This document shows positions 34,865 to 45,300 of a stretch of DNA of 64,000 nt, piece after piece (positions within the stretch are counted from its first letter, which is position 1; each line of letters starts with the position of its first letter). The position numbers and the translations under genes were made by a program. The notes beneath the pieces were generated by a model. The model did not search any database and had not been told where the DNA came from. It saw only the letters and a list, made by a program, of their open reading frames with translations. Source of the DNA: Gluconobacter morbifer G707 (GTDB taxonomy: Bacteria; Pseudomonadota; Alphaproteobacteria; Acetobacterales; Acetobacteraceae); NCBI RefSeq assembly GCF_000234355.1, contig NZ_AGQV01000001.1, forward strand, positions 62,001-126,000. The letters are read 5' to 3'.

Positions 34865-36685
34865 ATGGAACTCCGTAATATCGCCATCATCGCGCACGTC
34901 GATCATGGTAAGACCACGCTGGTCGACCAGCTCCTCAAGCAATCCGGTTCTTTCCGCGAAAATCAGCACGTCGCTGAACGCGCAATGGACAGCAATGATC
35001 TCGAGCGCGAGCGTGGGATCACCATTCTCGCCAAGTGCACGTCCGTTGTCTGGAAAGACACGCGCATCAACATCATCGACACGCCGGGTCACGCCGATTT
35101 CGGTGGTGAGGTCGAGCGTATCCTGAGCATGGTGGATGGCGCCGTCATCCTCGTGGACGCCGCCGAAGGCGCCCTGCCGCAGACGAAGTTCGTGCTTGGC
35201 AAGGCCCTGGCCCGTGGCCTGCGCCCAATCGTGGTCGTGAACAAGATCGACCGTGGCGACGCCCGCCCCGACGAAGTGCATGAGGAAATCTTCGATCTCT
35301 TCGCTGCCCTCGGCGCCGACGAGAACCAGCTCGATTTCCCGATGCTCTACGCCTCCGGCCGTCAGGGCTGGGCCGATACGGAGATTGACGGTCCCCGCAA
35401 GGATCTCTCTCCGCTGTTCGACCTGATCCTGAAGCATGTCCCGGCCCCGAACCTGCCCAAGGACAAGCCCTTCGCAATGGTCACGACCATTCTGGAGAGC
35501 GACAACTTCCTGGGCCGCATCCTGACGGGCCGTATCGATCAGGGCCGCGCCACGGTGAACATGCCGGTGCGCGTCCTGCGTCCGGACGGCACGGTTGTGG
35601 AAAGCGGCCGCCTGACGAAGCTGCTGTCCTTCCGCGGTCTGGATCGCGTGCCGGTGGAAGAGGCCGAAGCCGGTGACATCGTGGCCGTCGCCGGTCTGTC
35701 CGAAGCGACGATTCCCGACACGATCGCCGATCCGTCCATCAACGAGCCGCTGCCGTCCCGTCCGGTCGATCCGCCGACCCTGTCCATGACCTTCCGCATC
35801 AATGACGGCCCTCTGGGTGGTCGTGAAGGTAAAAAGGTGACGTCCCGCCAGATCCGCGACCGTCTGTTCAAGGAAACGGAAGGCAACGTGGCTATCAAGG
35901 TTACGGACAGCCCGGAAAGCGAAGCCTTCGAAGTCGCCGGTCGTGGTGAGCTTCAGCTCGGCGTCCTGATCGAGACGATGCGTCGCGAAGGGTTCGAACT
36001 GACCATCGGCCGTCCGCGCGTGCTGTTCCGTGAAAACCCGGAGACGGGCGAACGTGAAGAGCCGTTCGAGGAAGTCCTGGTGGACGTGGACGAGCCGTAT
36101 TCCGGCGTCGTCGTCGAGAAGATGTCCCTGCGTAAAGGCGTGATGCAGGACATGCGTCCGTCCGGTGGCGGGAAGGTCCGTCTGACGTTCCTGATCCCCG
36201 CCCGTGGCCTGATCGGCTATCACGGCGAATTCCTGACCGACACGCGCGGCACGGGCCTGATGAACCGTCTGTTTGCCGGTTACCAGCCCTATGTCGGCCC
36301 GATCGAAGGCCGCCGGAACGGCTCCCTGATCTCGGCGGAAGACGGAACGACCACGCAGTACGCGCTGTTCTCCCTTCAGGACCGCGGCACGATGTTCGTG
36401 GACGCCGGCGAGAAGATCTATCAGGGCATGATCCTCGGTGAGCATTCCCGCGAGAACGATCTCGACGTGAACGCCGTCCGTGAAAAGAAGCTGACCAACA
36501 TGCGCGCATCCGGCAAGGACGAAGCCCTGCTTCTGACGCCGCCGCGCCGCATGAGCCTCGAGCAGGCCATTGCCTACATCGAGGACGATGAACTGGTGGA
36601 AGTCACGCCGTCGGCCATCCGGATCCGCAAGCGCTATCTGGACCCGCATGAGCGCAAGCGTGCGGCGAAGACCAAGGAAAACTGA
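34865..36685 (+). CDS. typA: Ribosome-associated GTPase TypA/BipA
   Basis: A 606-residue translational GTPase of the EF-G superfamily that binds ribosomes and helps 50S assembly and stress or cold adaptation. G1 is AHVDHGKTT (residues 10-18), switch II is [12 protein letters not shown] (about 75), and G4 is NKIDR (about 130). Domain II, the EF-G-like domains and the BipA-specific C-terminal domain (ending [12 protein letters not shown]) are all present at normal length. The open frame begins at 34733, but homology starts at ATG 34865. It is divergent from queF and has its own terminator. Confidence 0.97.
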   Translation: MELRNIAIIAHVDHGKTTLVDQLLKQSGSFRENQHVAERAMDSNDLERERGITILAKCTSVVWKDTRINIIDTPGHADFGGEVERILSMVDGAVILVDAAEGALPQTKFVLGKALARGLRPIVVVNKIDRGDARPDEVHEEIFDLFAALGADENQLDFPMLYASGRQGWADTEIDGPRKDLSPLFDLILKHVPAPNLPKDKPFAMVTTILESDNFLGRILTGRIDQGRATVNMPVRVLRPDGTVVESGRLTKLLSFRGLDRVPVEEAEAGDIVAVAGLSEATIPDTIADPSINEPLPSRPVDPPTLSMTFRINDGPLGGREGKKVTSRQIRDRLFKETEGNVAIKVTDSPESEAFEVAGRGELQLGVLIETMRREGFELTIGRPRVLFRENPETGEREEPFEEVLVDVDEPYSGVVVEKMSLRKGVMQDMRPSGGGKVRLTFLIPARGLIGYHGEFLTDTRGTGLMNRLFAGYQPYVGPIEGRRNGSLISAEDGTTTQYALFSLQDRGTMFVDAGEKIYQGMILGEHSRENDLDVNAVREKKLTNMRASGKDEALLLTPPRRMSLEQAIAYIEDDELVEVTPSAIRIRKRYLDPHERKRAAKTKEN

Positions 36686-36716
36686 TCCGGCCTTCCGGGA
36701 AAGAATTCTTCTGATG

Positions 36717-36753
36717 AAAACGCGTCCTGATTTCAGTTAGGACGCGTTTTTTT
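36717..36753 (+). terminator. Intrinsic terminator of typA
   Basis: Stem AACGCGTCCT (36719-36728) with AGGACGCGTT (36739-36748), a 10-base loop and a run of Ts to 36753. Confidence 0.93.
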
Positions 36754-36860
36754 ATGTCTTTGACAAGAAACAAACCGAAACCGTGTTCGAATCTGGCGGA
36801 ATTAGGGCGTGATTTTGTGAAGATGACGTTATTGCTACAAATTTCTTAAAGTTAATGCGC

Positions 36861-36935
36861 GACCGGGACAGGAAGGACTGCTAGTATCCGCAGTGAACCA
36901 GACTGGCCTCAGGGCACGATCTGGTCCCGGTTTTT
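36861..36935 (+). promoter_or_regulatory. Structured leader with terminator-like end
   Basis: ACCGGGAC (36862-36869) can pair with GTCCCGGT (36924-36931), followed by TTTT. Inside lie two smaller hairpins: ACTGC-N8-GCAGT (36877-36894) and ACCAGA (36897-36902) with TCTGGT (36920-36925). The last one competes with the outer stem for bases 36924-36925. It is 24 bases before the His/Lys-rich secreted peptide gene, so it may be an attenuator or a small RNA. Only base pairing supports this. Confidence 0.4.
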
Positions 36936-36958
36936 CTGTTTTGGAGCTCTGTTTCCAG

Positions 36959-37264
36959 ATGCGTCTTTTCAATCGTACCCTGCTTGCCGCCACGGCTGCT
37001 CTGGCTCTTGCTGCTGCCCCGGCTTTCGCTGACCCCGCCGCCGCCCCGCAGACGACCACTTCTCCGGATGCGCAGGCTCCCAACGCTCCGACGGATTCTG
37101 CTTCCGCTCCGACTGACTCCACGCAGTCGGCCGAAACGGGCACCACGAAGAAGCATCACCACAAGAAGAAGAATCACAAAAAGCATCATCACAAGAAGAG
37201 CACGTCTTCGGACGCCTCCGCTCCGACGGACAGCTCCTCTTCTGACGCTTCGCCGTCCAACTGA
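36959..37264 (+). CDS. Secreted His/Lys-rich small protein
   Basis: A 101-residue protein with a signal peptide (cleavage after AFA, about residue 24), then a Pro/Thr/Ser/Ala-rich stretch, a dense His/Lys block (about 64-80) with HHHKK-type repeats, and a Ser/Asp/Ala tail. I recognise no domain. The basic His cluster could bind metal or nucleic acid or polyanions in the periplasm; this is compositional inference. ATG 36959 has GGAG upstream at long spacing. A structured leader precedes it and a strong terminator follows, so it is a free-standing unit. Confidence 0.7.
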   Translation: MRLFNRTLLAATAALALAAAPAFADPAAAPQTTTSPDAQAPNAPTDSASAPTDSTQSAETGTTKKHHHKKKNHKKHHHKKSTSSDASAPTDSSSSDASPSN

Positions 37265-37294
37265 GGACAGCGCGCTTCATCTTCGGGTGACGCT

Positions 37295-37332
37295 GAAAAA
37301 CGGGACCGGCTCAGGCTGGTCCCGTTTTTTTA
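37295..37332 (+). terminator. Intrinsic terminator of the His/Lys-rich gene
   Basis: CGGGACC (37301-37307) pairs with GGTCCCG (37318-37324), with a 5' run of As and a 3' run of Ts. It resembles the leader stem at 36861-36935, which shares the GGTCCCG core. Confidence 0.9.
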
Positions 37333-37361
37333 TGGAGCCCACACGTCCCTGGGGGAACGTC

Positions 37362-38300
37362 ATGAGGTTCCGTATGGGAAAAAACTGCTACGGTCGTCTC
37401 ATGACACAGTCCACAGCCCGGGCCCTGCCGTTTTTTATCGTGATTGCCATCTGTTCATGGGCGAGCGCCTATCCCGTGGTGCGGATAGCCCTTCATGACT
37501 TCACGCCCGTACCACTGGCAGCCCTGCGCTACGCCATTGCCGCAGTGCTGGCGGCCGGATGGTTGCTGTGGAAGAAGCCGCCCGTGCCGCGGGGGAAAGA
37601 CATCCTCCAGCTTCTGGCATGCGGTCTGATCGGCATTTCCTTCTACAACATTTTCTTCAACCTCGGAGAGGTCACGGTCTCCTCCGGAGCCGCCAGCCTT
37701 CTCATCAGTGCCGCGCCCCTGATGGCTGCCATTCTGGCCACCCTGTGTCTCGGAGAACGCATGTCCGTCTGGGGCTGGGGAGGTTCAATCCTCAGTTTTG
37801 CCGGCGTCCTGCTCATTGCACAGGGCCAGCACGGCGGCCTGTCCTTTGGCTCAGGGGCAACTTTTGTGTTCTGCGCGGCAGTCTGCGGGGCCGTCTATAC
37901 CATTCTCCAGAAAGGCCTGATTCATCGGTATGGCGCTTTGGCTACAATTGCCTATGTGCTGATGACCGGCGCCCTGTTCCTGAGTCCCTGGCTCCTGCAG
38001 GGAATGAAGGAATTTGCCGGTGGCTCATGGCAGGGGCGGGCCTGCGTGCTGGAACTGGGAATTTTCCCAGCGGCTTTCGGCTATGCGGCATGGGCTTTCG
38101 TGATCGGTCATATGGGAGCCGCCCGGGGCGCTGCCCTGTTGTACCTCCTGCCTCCGGCCGCGATGGCGCTGGCCTACGTTCTGACTGGGGAGGTGCCGTC
38201 CCTGCGCACCCTGCTGGGCGGCGCTGTCGTCATGGCGGGGGTCATGCTCGCCAACCTGTATGGCCGCCGTGTACCCGTGGTTCAGTCCGTGGAGTCCTGA
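37362..38300 (+). CDS. EamA-family (DMT) membrane transporter
   Basis: A 312-residue inner-membrane protein with ten predicted helices in two EamA repeats; AALRYAIAAVLAAGW ends the first half's second helix and FGYAAWAFVIGH belongs to the second repeat. DMT transporters export or import amino acids, nucleotides or drugs; the substrate is unknown. ATG 37362 follows GGGGGA at five bases; ATG 37401 is an alternative that skips a short basic lead and gives the more usual N-terminus. It lies downstream of a terminator and is convergent with dadA. Confidence 0.85.
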   Translation: MRFRMGKNCYGRLMTQSTARALPFFIVIAICSWASAYPVVRIALHDFTPVPLAALRYAIAAVLAAGWLLWKKPPVPRGKDILQLLACGLIGISFYNIFFNLGEVTVSSGAASLLISAAPLMAAILATLCLGERMSVWGWGGSILSFAGVLLIAQGQHGGLSFGSGATFVFCAAVCGAVYTILQKGLIHRYGALATIAYVLMTGALFLSPWLLQGMKEFAGGSWQGRACVLELGIFPAAFGYAAWAFVIGHMGAARGAALLYLLPPAAMALAYVLTGEVPSLRTLLGGAVVMAGVMLANLYGRRVPVVQSVES

Positions 38301-38387
38301 TCCGCCGTCAGGGGCGGAGAAAACGCCTTCGAGAAACTGCGGCCCCGCCCGAACGGGCAGGGCCTGTGCCCTGGAAAGGGCCGTGTC

Positions 38388-39659
38388 TCAGGCGTTGCTG
38401 ATCCAGTGAGGATAGCGGTCGAGGGAAAGATCGAGGGCAGGGATGGCCGTTGGACGGCCGGAGATCTGGTCCGCCAGAAGCTGGCCTGAACCGGCGGCCA
38501 TCGTCCACCCCAGCGTACCGTGCCCGGTGTTGAGCCACAGATTGCCATAGCGCGGGGACGGACCGACGATCGGCGTTCCGTCCGGCGTGCAGGGGCGCAG
38601 GCCTGTCCAGTAGCTGGCGACAGCCAGATCGCCCCCGCCATACATTTCGTTGAAGGACAGTTCCAGCGTCTCGCGCCGGTCCGGGCTGAGACGCAGGTTG
38701 TAGCCCGTCAGTTCAGCCGTGCCACCGATGCGGATGCGGTCCCCGAGGCGCGTTATCGCGACCTTGTAGGTCTCGTCATTGACCGTGGAGACCGGCGCGC
38801 GGCTTTCATCCGTGACCGGCATGGTCAGGGAGTAACCCTTGACCGGATAGATCGGCAGACGGAGTTCCAGCGGCTTGAGGATGCGCGGTGAGTAGCTGCC
38901 CATCGCCAGCACATATGCATCGGCCTTCATGCGCCCGGCGCTGGTGCGGATGCTGAGGATGGAATCGCTTGCCGCTTCAAGGGCCTCGATCTTCGTGCCG
39001 AGATGGAACGTGACGCCGGCCTTCTCCGCCATCGTGGCGAGATGACGGGTGAAAAGGTGTGCGTCCCCCGTCTGGTCGCCCGGCAGGCGCAGTCCGGCCC
39101 GCAGCAGGTGCCGCGCATGGGCCAGACCCGGTTCGTAACCGATGATCTCGTCCACCGTCAGCAGTTTGTGGTCGATCCCGCTTTCAGCCAGCAGCCGCAT
39201 GTCCTCGGAGGCATGTTCCACCTGTGCGTCGGTGCGGAACAGCTGGATCAGGCCTTTCTGGTTGCCATCATAGACGATGCCCGTATCCGCGCGCAGCTTG
39301 TCCAGACACTCACGGGCATATTCAGCAATCCGCAGCATCCGGCTCTTGTTGATGTCATAGGACTTTTCCGTGCAGTTCAGCAGCAGCTCGCCCATGAAGC
39401 GGAACATGGCGGCATCCAGCCGGGGCCGCACAACCAGCGGACTGTGCTTTTCCATCATCCACTTGGCCACCTTCAGCGGTAGCCCGGGCATGGCCCACGG
39501 CGTAGAATAACCCGGCGAGACCTGCCCCGCATTCGCAAAGGACGTTTCCAGCCCTACCCCCGGCTGGCGGTCGATGACTTCGACCTCATGCCCTTCCTGC
39601 GCGAGATACCAAGCCGTGGTGACGCCAATGACGCCAGCGCCGAGAATAATGACTTTCAT
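38388..39659 (-). CDS. dadA: D-amino acid dehydrogenase small subunit
   Basis: A 423-residue FAD-dependent membrane-associated dehydrogenase that oxidatively deaminates D-amino acids, classically D-alanine, and passes electrons to the respiratory chain. The FAD Rossmann motif GAGVIGVTTAWYL (residues 7-19) is followed by NAGQVSPGYSTPWA, a DadA-specific signature, and a C-terminal WTGLRPCTPDGTPIVG that closes the FAD site. The usual partner dadX (alanine racemase) is not adjacent. AGGA sits six bases before the ATG. It is oriented as the downstream neighbour of the ferredoxin-NADP reductase gene, 90 bases away. Confidence 0.94.
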   Translation of the reverse strand: MKVIILGAGVIGVTTAWYLAQEGHEVEVIDRQPGVGLETSFANAGQVSPGYSTPWAMPGLPLKVAKWMMEKHSPLVVRPRLDAAMFRFMGELLLNCTEKSYDINKSRMLRIAEYARECLDKLRADTGIVYDGNQKGLIQLFRTDAQVEHASEDMRLLAESGIDHKLLTVDEIIGYEPGLAHARHLLRAGLRLPGDQTGDAHLFTRHLATMAEKAGVTFHLGTKIEALEAASDSILSIRTSAGRMKADAYVLAMGSYSPRILKPLELRLPIYPVKGYSLTMPVTDESRAPVSTVNDETYKVAITRLGDRIRIGGTAELTGYNLRLSPDRRETLELSFNEMYGGGDLAVASYWTGLRPCTPDGTPIVGPSPRYGNLWLNTGHGTLGWTMAAGSGQLLADQISGRPTAIPALDLSLDRYPHWISNA

Positions 39660-39749
39660 GATTGTCCTGCTTATAGTGCGAATACAGATCGTTTGATGCA
39701 GCGATGCCTGCCCCAGATCAGCACCGGCGTGAAAAGATGTCCAGCCGCA

Positions 39750-40784
39750 TCAGCCCGGGACCCCTTTACTTGTCGAATATTCGAAATGTAACGCCGTATC
39801 GGGATAGACGATGGCATGAATGGCATGAGCCGCCATGGCACCTTCGGAAAAGCCCTGGAGAATCAGCTTCAGCTTGCCGGGATAGGTCGCAATGTCCCCG
39901 ATCGCGAAAATGCCGGGCGTGCTGCTTTCCAGCGTGGCAGGCGTAACGGGAATGGTATTGCGGTGCGTATCCAGACCCCAGAGCGCAATCGGCCCCAGAT
40001 CGGTCGACAGGCCATAGAACGGCAGAAGCGCGTCCGCCTCCAGATGGCGGGATTCTCCATCCAGCGTCGTGACCTCGACCGTGGACAGGACACCGTCCGT
40101 GCCGTGCAGGGTGTGCAGCTGATAGGGAACCACTTTCTCGATCCGCCCCGCGGCAACCTGGTCCTCGATGCGGGAAAGGGTTTCCGGTGCACCACGGAAA
40201 CGATCCCGCCGGTGCAGGAGATAAACCTGCGCAGCGACCTCGGACAGCGACAGCGCCCAGTCCAGGGCAGAATCGCCCCCACCGGCGATCACAATGCGTT
40301 TGCCAGCAAAATCAGCACGTTTCCTGACGTAATACTGCACCGATCCCGTACGCTCATAGGCGTCCAATCCGTCCAGTGGCGGCCGATTCGGCCCGAAAGC
40401 CCCGGCACCGGCCGCAATGATGACGGCTTTGGCTTTCACGGTGTCGCCACGCCCTGTCGTCAGGGTGAAATCCCCGCGGTGGCCGGTCAGGCTTTCCACC
40501 CGTGAGCCAAGGAGACGCGGGACGTCAAACGGCGCAATCTGCTGCTCCAGCGCCTCAATCAGCGCACCTCCCTCGATGGAGGGATGAGCCGGAATGTCGT
40601 AGATCGGCTTTTCCGGGTACAGGGCCGCGCACTGGCCGCCCACGCTGTCGAGCGCATCGATCAGGATGCTGTTCAGCTTGAGCATCCCGCATTCGAAAGC
40701 GGCGAAGAGAGCGGTAGGTCCGGCGCCGACAATGGCGACATCGGTGGTGAGGGTCTGAGCTGCAGTCGTCATGGCTCGTGTCAT
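39750..40784 (-). CDS. Thioredoxin-reductase-like ferredoxin/flavodoxin-NADP reductase
   Basis: A 344-residue flavoprotein with the thioredoxin-reductase fold but no CxxC redox pair, so it is the FNR-type (YumC/TrxR-like) enzyme that exchanges electrons between NADPH and ferredoxin or flavodoxin. FAD binding is VGAGPTALFAAF; the NADP motif is GGGDSALDWAL; GIFAIGDIATY closes the FAD site. I start at ATG 40784 (MTRAMTT); 40772 is an alternative, and the longer frame to 40889 would overlap the divergent glycosyltransferase. The redox partner is not in the window. Confidence 0.9.
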   Translation of the reverse strand: MTRAMTTAAQTLTTDVAIVGAGPTALFAAFECGMLKLNSILIDALDSVGGQCAALYPEKPIYDIPAHPSIEGGALIEALEQQIAPFDVPRLLGSRVESLTGHRGDFTLTTGRGDTVKAKAVIIAAGAGAFGPNRPPLDGLDAYERTGSVQYYVRKRADFAGKRIVIAGGGDSALDWALSLSEVAAQVYLLHRRDRFRGAPETLSRIEDQVAAGRIEKVVPYQLHTLHGTDGVLSTVEVTTLDGESRHLEADALLPFYGLSTDLGPIALWGLDTHRNTIPVTPATLESSTPGIFAIGDIATYPGKLKLILQGFSEGAMAAHAIHAIVYPDTALHFEYSTSKGVPG

Positions 40785-40818
40785 AGGTGTTTTGTACGTG
40801 ATGGGGTAGAGCATCCTG

Positions 40819-41883
40819 ATGAGATGCGCGTTTGTTATCCAGCATATCGGAGCACTGGGCGGGACGGAACGTTCAGCCTGCGCCGTCATGAACGGACTGG
40901 TGGAACGGGGAGCGTCGGTTCACCTGATCGAGCTTCATTCCATCGGGCCCTGCCTGTTTCCCCTCGACCAGCGCATCGACGTGACGACTCTGTTCGACCG
41001 GCATGTCAGGATCTTCAATTCGTGGTTCCGGATTGTCTGGCGGCTGGCGCGACTCCTGAAGCGGCAGCGGATCGAGGCGCTGGTGGTCGTGGAGGCGACA
41101 CATGCGCTTTATGGCGTGGCCGCCGCCCGTCTGGCCGGCGTGCGCTGCATCGTCTGGGAACATTTCAACTTCAACGTGACCCTGAACCGGCGCAAGCGGG
41201 TCTGGGGACGGCAGATTGCGGCCCGCTGGGCGGATGATGTGGTCGTCCTCACGCAGCGGGATGTGGCCCTGTGGCAGGCGGGGACGTCAATCCGGACGCG
41301 CCTGACCGCCATTCCCAACATCGCGCCACCTGTCACCGCCATGCCGTATATCAGCGAAGCCAGAACCGTTCTGACGGCGGGCCGTCTGATCGGGCAAAAG
41401 GGATATGACCTGCTGCTCAGGGCCTGGGCGATCGTGGAGCGGGATCCGCGAGGTCGGGAATGGTCGCTCGTGATCCGTGGAGATGGACCGGACCGGGAAA
41501 CACTGTCGGAGCAGGCCGAAGATCTTGCCCGTGTCGTGATCGCACCGGCAACGGATGGCATTGCGGCGGATTACGCCCGGGCCGGGCTGTATGTCTGCTC
41601 ATCGCGTTATGAAGGCCTGCCGATGGTTCTGCTGGAGGCGGCTGCGGCAGGTCTGCCGGTCGTATCCTTCGATTGTGAGACAGGCCCTGCGGAAATCGTG
41701 CGGGACGGCGCCTCCGGTCTGCTGGTGCCGTCGCTGGATGTTCCGGCTCTGGCGGAAGGGCTGCTGCGCCTGATGGCCGATCCGGCAGGGCGCAAAGCCA
41801 TGTCTGCCGAGGCGCGCATACGGGCGCAGGCGTTCCAGGCCGACCCGGTCATGGCGCGCTGGATGCATCTTCTGGACGGTTGA
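40819..41883 (+). CDS. GT4-family glycosyltransferase
   Basis: A 354-residue GT-B transferase. The N-terminal fold begins CAFVIQHIGALGGTERSA, typical of GT4 acceptor domains; the C-terminal domain has AGRLIGQKGYDLLLRAWAI and the EX7E-like SSRYEGLPMVLLEAAAAGLPVV segment that binds the nucleotide sugar. Such enzymes build lipopolysaccharide or exopolysaccharide. No polysaccharide gene cluster surrounds it, so the product is unknown. It is divergent from the FNR gene with only about 35 bases between starts and is followed after 51 bases by tsaE. Confidence 0.88.
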   Translation: MRCAFVIQHIGALGGTERSACAVMNGLVERGASVHLIELHSIGPCLFPLDQRIDVTTLFDRHVRIFNSWFRIVWRLARLLKRQRIEALVVVEATHALYGVAAARLAGVRCIVWEHFNFNVTLNRRKRVWGRQIAARWADDVVVLTQRDVALWQAGTSIRTRLTAIPNIAPPVTAMPYISEARTVLTAGRLIGQKGYDLLLRAWAIVERDPRGREWSLVIRGDGPDRETLSEQAEDLARVVIAPATDGIAADYARAGLYVCSSRYEGLPMVLLEAAAAGLPVVSFDCETGPAEIVRDGASGLLVPSLDVPALAEGLLRLMADPAGRKAMSAEARIRAQAFQADPVMARWMHLLDG

Positions 41884-41934
41884 CGTTCTGCATTCGTGCT
41901 TGCTGGATGAGATGGAGAAGGCCAGATTGCGGAG

Positions 41935-42384
41935 ATGCAAATACGCCTTGAAGACCAGTCCGCCACGGAACGCCTCGCCCAGTTGATCGCCGATCGGTGC
42001 CATGCGGGAGACTGCATTGCGCTGTCTGGTGGCCTGGGTGCGGGGAAAAGCACGTTCGGCCGGGCTTTCCTGCGGCATCTGGCATATAATCCGACCATGG
42101 AGGTTCCCAGCCCGAGTTTCGCGCTGGTCCAGCCCTACGAAATTCCTGGCGGCATGGCGTATCACTATGATCTATGGCGACTGGATGGACCGGACGCCCT
42201 GTATGAACTAGCTTGGGACGAGGCCTGCGAGGGGCTGATGCTCGTGGAATGGCCTGAGCGGGCGGAGGATCTGCTGCCAGCCGATGCCCTGCACATCCAT
42301 CTCCTGCCTGGGGAAAATGAGGACGCGCGGATCGTTGATCTGTCCGGCTGGCCGCAGGAAAGGCTGGAAGGACTGCCCGCATGA
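41935..42384 (+). CDS. tsaE: tRNA threonylcarbamoyladenosine ATPase TsaE
   Basis: A 149-residue ATPase that works with TsaB and TsaD in the t6A37 modification of tRNA. Walker A is GGLGAGKST (residues 32-40), followed by the PSPSFALVQPYE signature and YHYDLWRLD with its conserved Asp. LMLVEWPERAEDLLP near the C-terminus is the family hallmark. The stop overlaps the addB start in ATGA. In many alphaproteobacteria amgK and murU sit between tsaE and addB; they are absent here. Confidence 0.93.
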   Translation: MQIRLEDQSATERLAQLIADRCHAGDCIALSGGLGAGKSTFGRAFLRHLAYNPTMEVPSPSFALVQPYEIPGGMAYHYDLWRLDGPDALYELAWDEACEGLMLVEWPERAEDLLPADALHIHLLPGENEDARIVDLSGWPQERLEGLPA

Positions 42385-45300
42385 GCCGTATCGTTACGAT
42401 TCCGGGCACGGAAGCATTTCTGGACCGGGTGGCTCATGAGTGGCTGGAGCGCGACCCAACGGCGGGGACGGACGGCCCCGGACTGATCCTGGTGCCGAGC
42501 CGACGCGCGGGGCGTGCGCTGATGGAGGCCTTCCTGCGCGTTCTGGATGCGCAGGCCGCGCTCCTGCCCCGGATCGTGGCGATCAATGACGTGGACGAAG
42601 ACGCGCTGGCGTCCATCGGGATCGATGTCATGCTTCCGCCCGCCGTCGAGCCGCAGCGCCGTCTTGCGGTGCTGGCCATGCTGATTCTCCGGACGCCTAT
42701 TGTTACGCTGGGCATGGACAGCACAAAAGGGATCGACCGTGCCTGGCCTCTGGCCAAGGCGCTGGCGGACCTGATGGACGAGGCTGAGCGCAGTGGTGTC
42801 GATCTTGCGGAGCGTCTGCCGGACGCCGTGGAGGAGCGTTTCTCCGAACACTGGCAGCAGACCCTGAAATTCCTCGAAATTGTCACGGCTATCTGGCCGA
42901 AATGGCTTGAGGAAGAAGGACTGTCCAACCCCGTTGCACGCCAGATCGCCCGGTTGAAGGCACAGGCGCTGGTCTGGCTGGAAAAGCCGCCGGAAACGCC
43001 GGTCTGGGCCGTTGGATTCGCCGATGGATCGGCCGCCGTCTTGGATGTGCTGGCTGCCGTGGCGCAGCTTGAATCCGGGCTGGTGGTCCTTCCAGGCGTG
43101 GATCTCGCCCTGCCGGAGGAGATCTGGGTGGATATTCCCCCTTCGCATCCGCAGTTCGGTCTTAAGGAAATCCTGGGGGATCTGGGCGTGGACCGCGCGG
43201 AAGTGACGGACTGGGACTGCGCGCGGGATCGGGCACGGGAAAAGCTCCTGCGGGAAATCATGCTTCCGGAGCACGGCATCGCGCGCTGGGGGCAGCATTC
43301 CGGACAGTGGGACACGGACGAACTCTCCCTCCTGCCGGCACTGGACCAGCAGCAGGAAGCACAGGCCATCGCCATGATCCTGCGCGATGTCGTCTCGCGG
43401 GAAGGCCGGACCTGTGCGCTGGTTTCGCCGGACCGGGGACTGGCACAGCGCGTGGGAACAGAACTCCTGCGGTTTGGGATCCATGCGGATGACAGCGCGG
43501 GCGAATCCCTGTCCCAGACGCCGGCGGCGGTATTCCTGCGGCTGGTTGCGGTGGCGGCGGAAGCCAGACTGTCGCCCGTGGCGCTCCTGTCCGTGCTGAA
43601 ACATCCTCTTGCGGCGCTGGGGCGTACGCCGGGAGACTGTCACGCCTCGGCCCGACGGCTGGAGCGTCTCCTGTTGCGGGGACCTGCACCCGCGCCGGGG
43701 CCTGCAGGACTTCAGGCCGCGCTGGAAGCCTATGTCGCAGACCGGCGCGAACCGGATCACGGCGCCAGCGCCGATGCGCCAGACGAACCTGAAAGCCTGA
43801 CGCCGTTCATCGCGCGCATTGGACAGGCGTTTGACCCCCTGTTGTCCATTGAAGGCGCCATTCCCCTGCCGGACCTTCTGGAGCGGCTGATCCATACTGC
43901 CGAGGCGCTGGCGGCGACGGAAGAGGAACATGCTGCCCCGCCGGAAGAGGACATGCGTCCCGGTGGCCGGTTGTGGCTGGGGGAGGATGGCGAGGCCCTG
44001 TCCCGTATCCTTGCATCCCTGATGCAGCATACCGGTATCCTTCCTCCCCAGACGCTGGGTCATCTGGATTCGTTCCTGAACACCGCCATGGCCGGACAGA
44101 TGCTGACGGGATTGCGGGCGCATCGTGGTGGCGTTGAACTGGCGCATCCCCGGGTATCTATCCTTGGTGTGCTGGAAGCGCGGCTTCTGGCGTTCGATGT
44201 TGTCGTGCTGGGGGGACTGAACGAGACGGTCTGGCCGCCTGCGACCGATCCCGGTCCATGGCTGAGCCGCCCGATGCGGGAGCGCGTTGGACTGCCGTCC
44301 CCGGAGCGGCAGACCGGCATCAGCGCGCATGATTTCATGTCCACTGCCCTGGCAGCGGGACAGGTCGTATTTGCCAATTCGGCCCGGCGGGAAGGTGCGC
44401 CCGGGGTTCCGGCCCGATGGCTGGTGCGGATGGAGGCCTTTCTGGGAGGGCGCGGACAGTCCCTGCCGGTTCATCCCGCGCTGGACTGGCAGAAAGCGCT
44501 TGATCAGCCGTTGGACGGCGCGGAAACTGTGGACCCGCCCGAGCCAAGACCGCCCGTCGCCCTGCGTCCGCGCCGCCTGAGCATTACGGAAATCGAGACA
44601 TGGATGCAGGACCCGTATGCGATCTATGCGAAACATGTCCTGAAGCTGAACGCACTCAGGCCGCTTGAAGAAGGGGCGGAATACGCGGATTTCGGCACGA
44701 TCGTGCATGATGCGATGGAGCGGGTGTACCGGCAGTATCCGGACCGCTGGCCCGCCAATGCGCCGTCCATCCTGCGCCGGGCTTTTGGCGAGGAACTGGC
44801 CCGCGCGAATATGCGTCCTGCCCTCGTGAACTGGTGGGGCCCACGTCTGGCCCGCATCGCGGACTGGGTGTCGGAGCGGGAGACCGGATACCGGGCCACG
44901 GAGGACGCGCAGGCCCGTCATATGGAAATCCGCGCCTCCTTCACCCTTCAGGCTGACCGGGCACCGTTCGAACTGCGGGGCCGTGCAGACCGGATCGACA
45001 TTGATGAAGACGGAAAGGCCACGATCTTCGATTACAAGACGGGTCAGCCTCCGAGCGGGACAAGCGTGGCGACGGGCTGGTCCGTCCAGCTTGTGTTGGA
45101 AGGGGCTTTGCTGGCGCAGGGAGCATTCCAGAACGTTCCGGCCGTGGAGACGAAACGCCTTCTGTACTGGCATCTGACAGGCGGCGACGAGCCGGGCCGG
45201 GAAAGCGACGTTCCGGGCAGCCGGGCGAAGACAGACGCGGCAACGCTGATCGGGGAGGCGATGGAGAAGCTGCGTGGGCTGGTCAATGCCTATGACGATC

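Noticed and set aside
34751-36649. Open frame of 632 codons opposite typA
   Set aside because: Shadow of a strongly biased, highly conserved gene.
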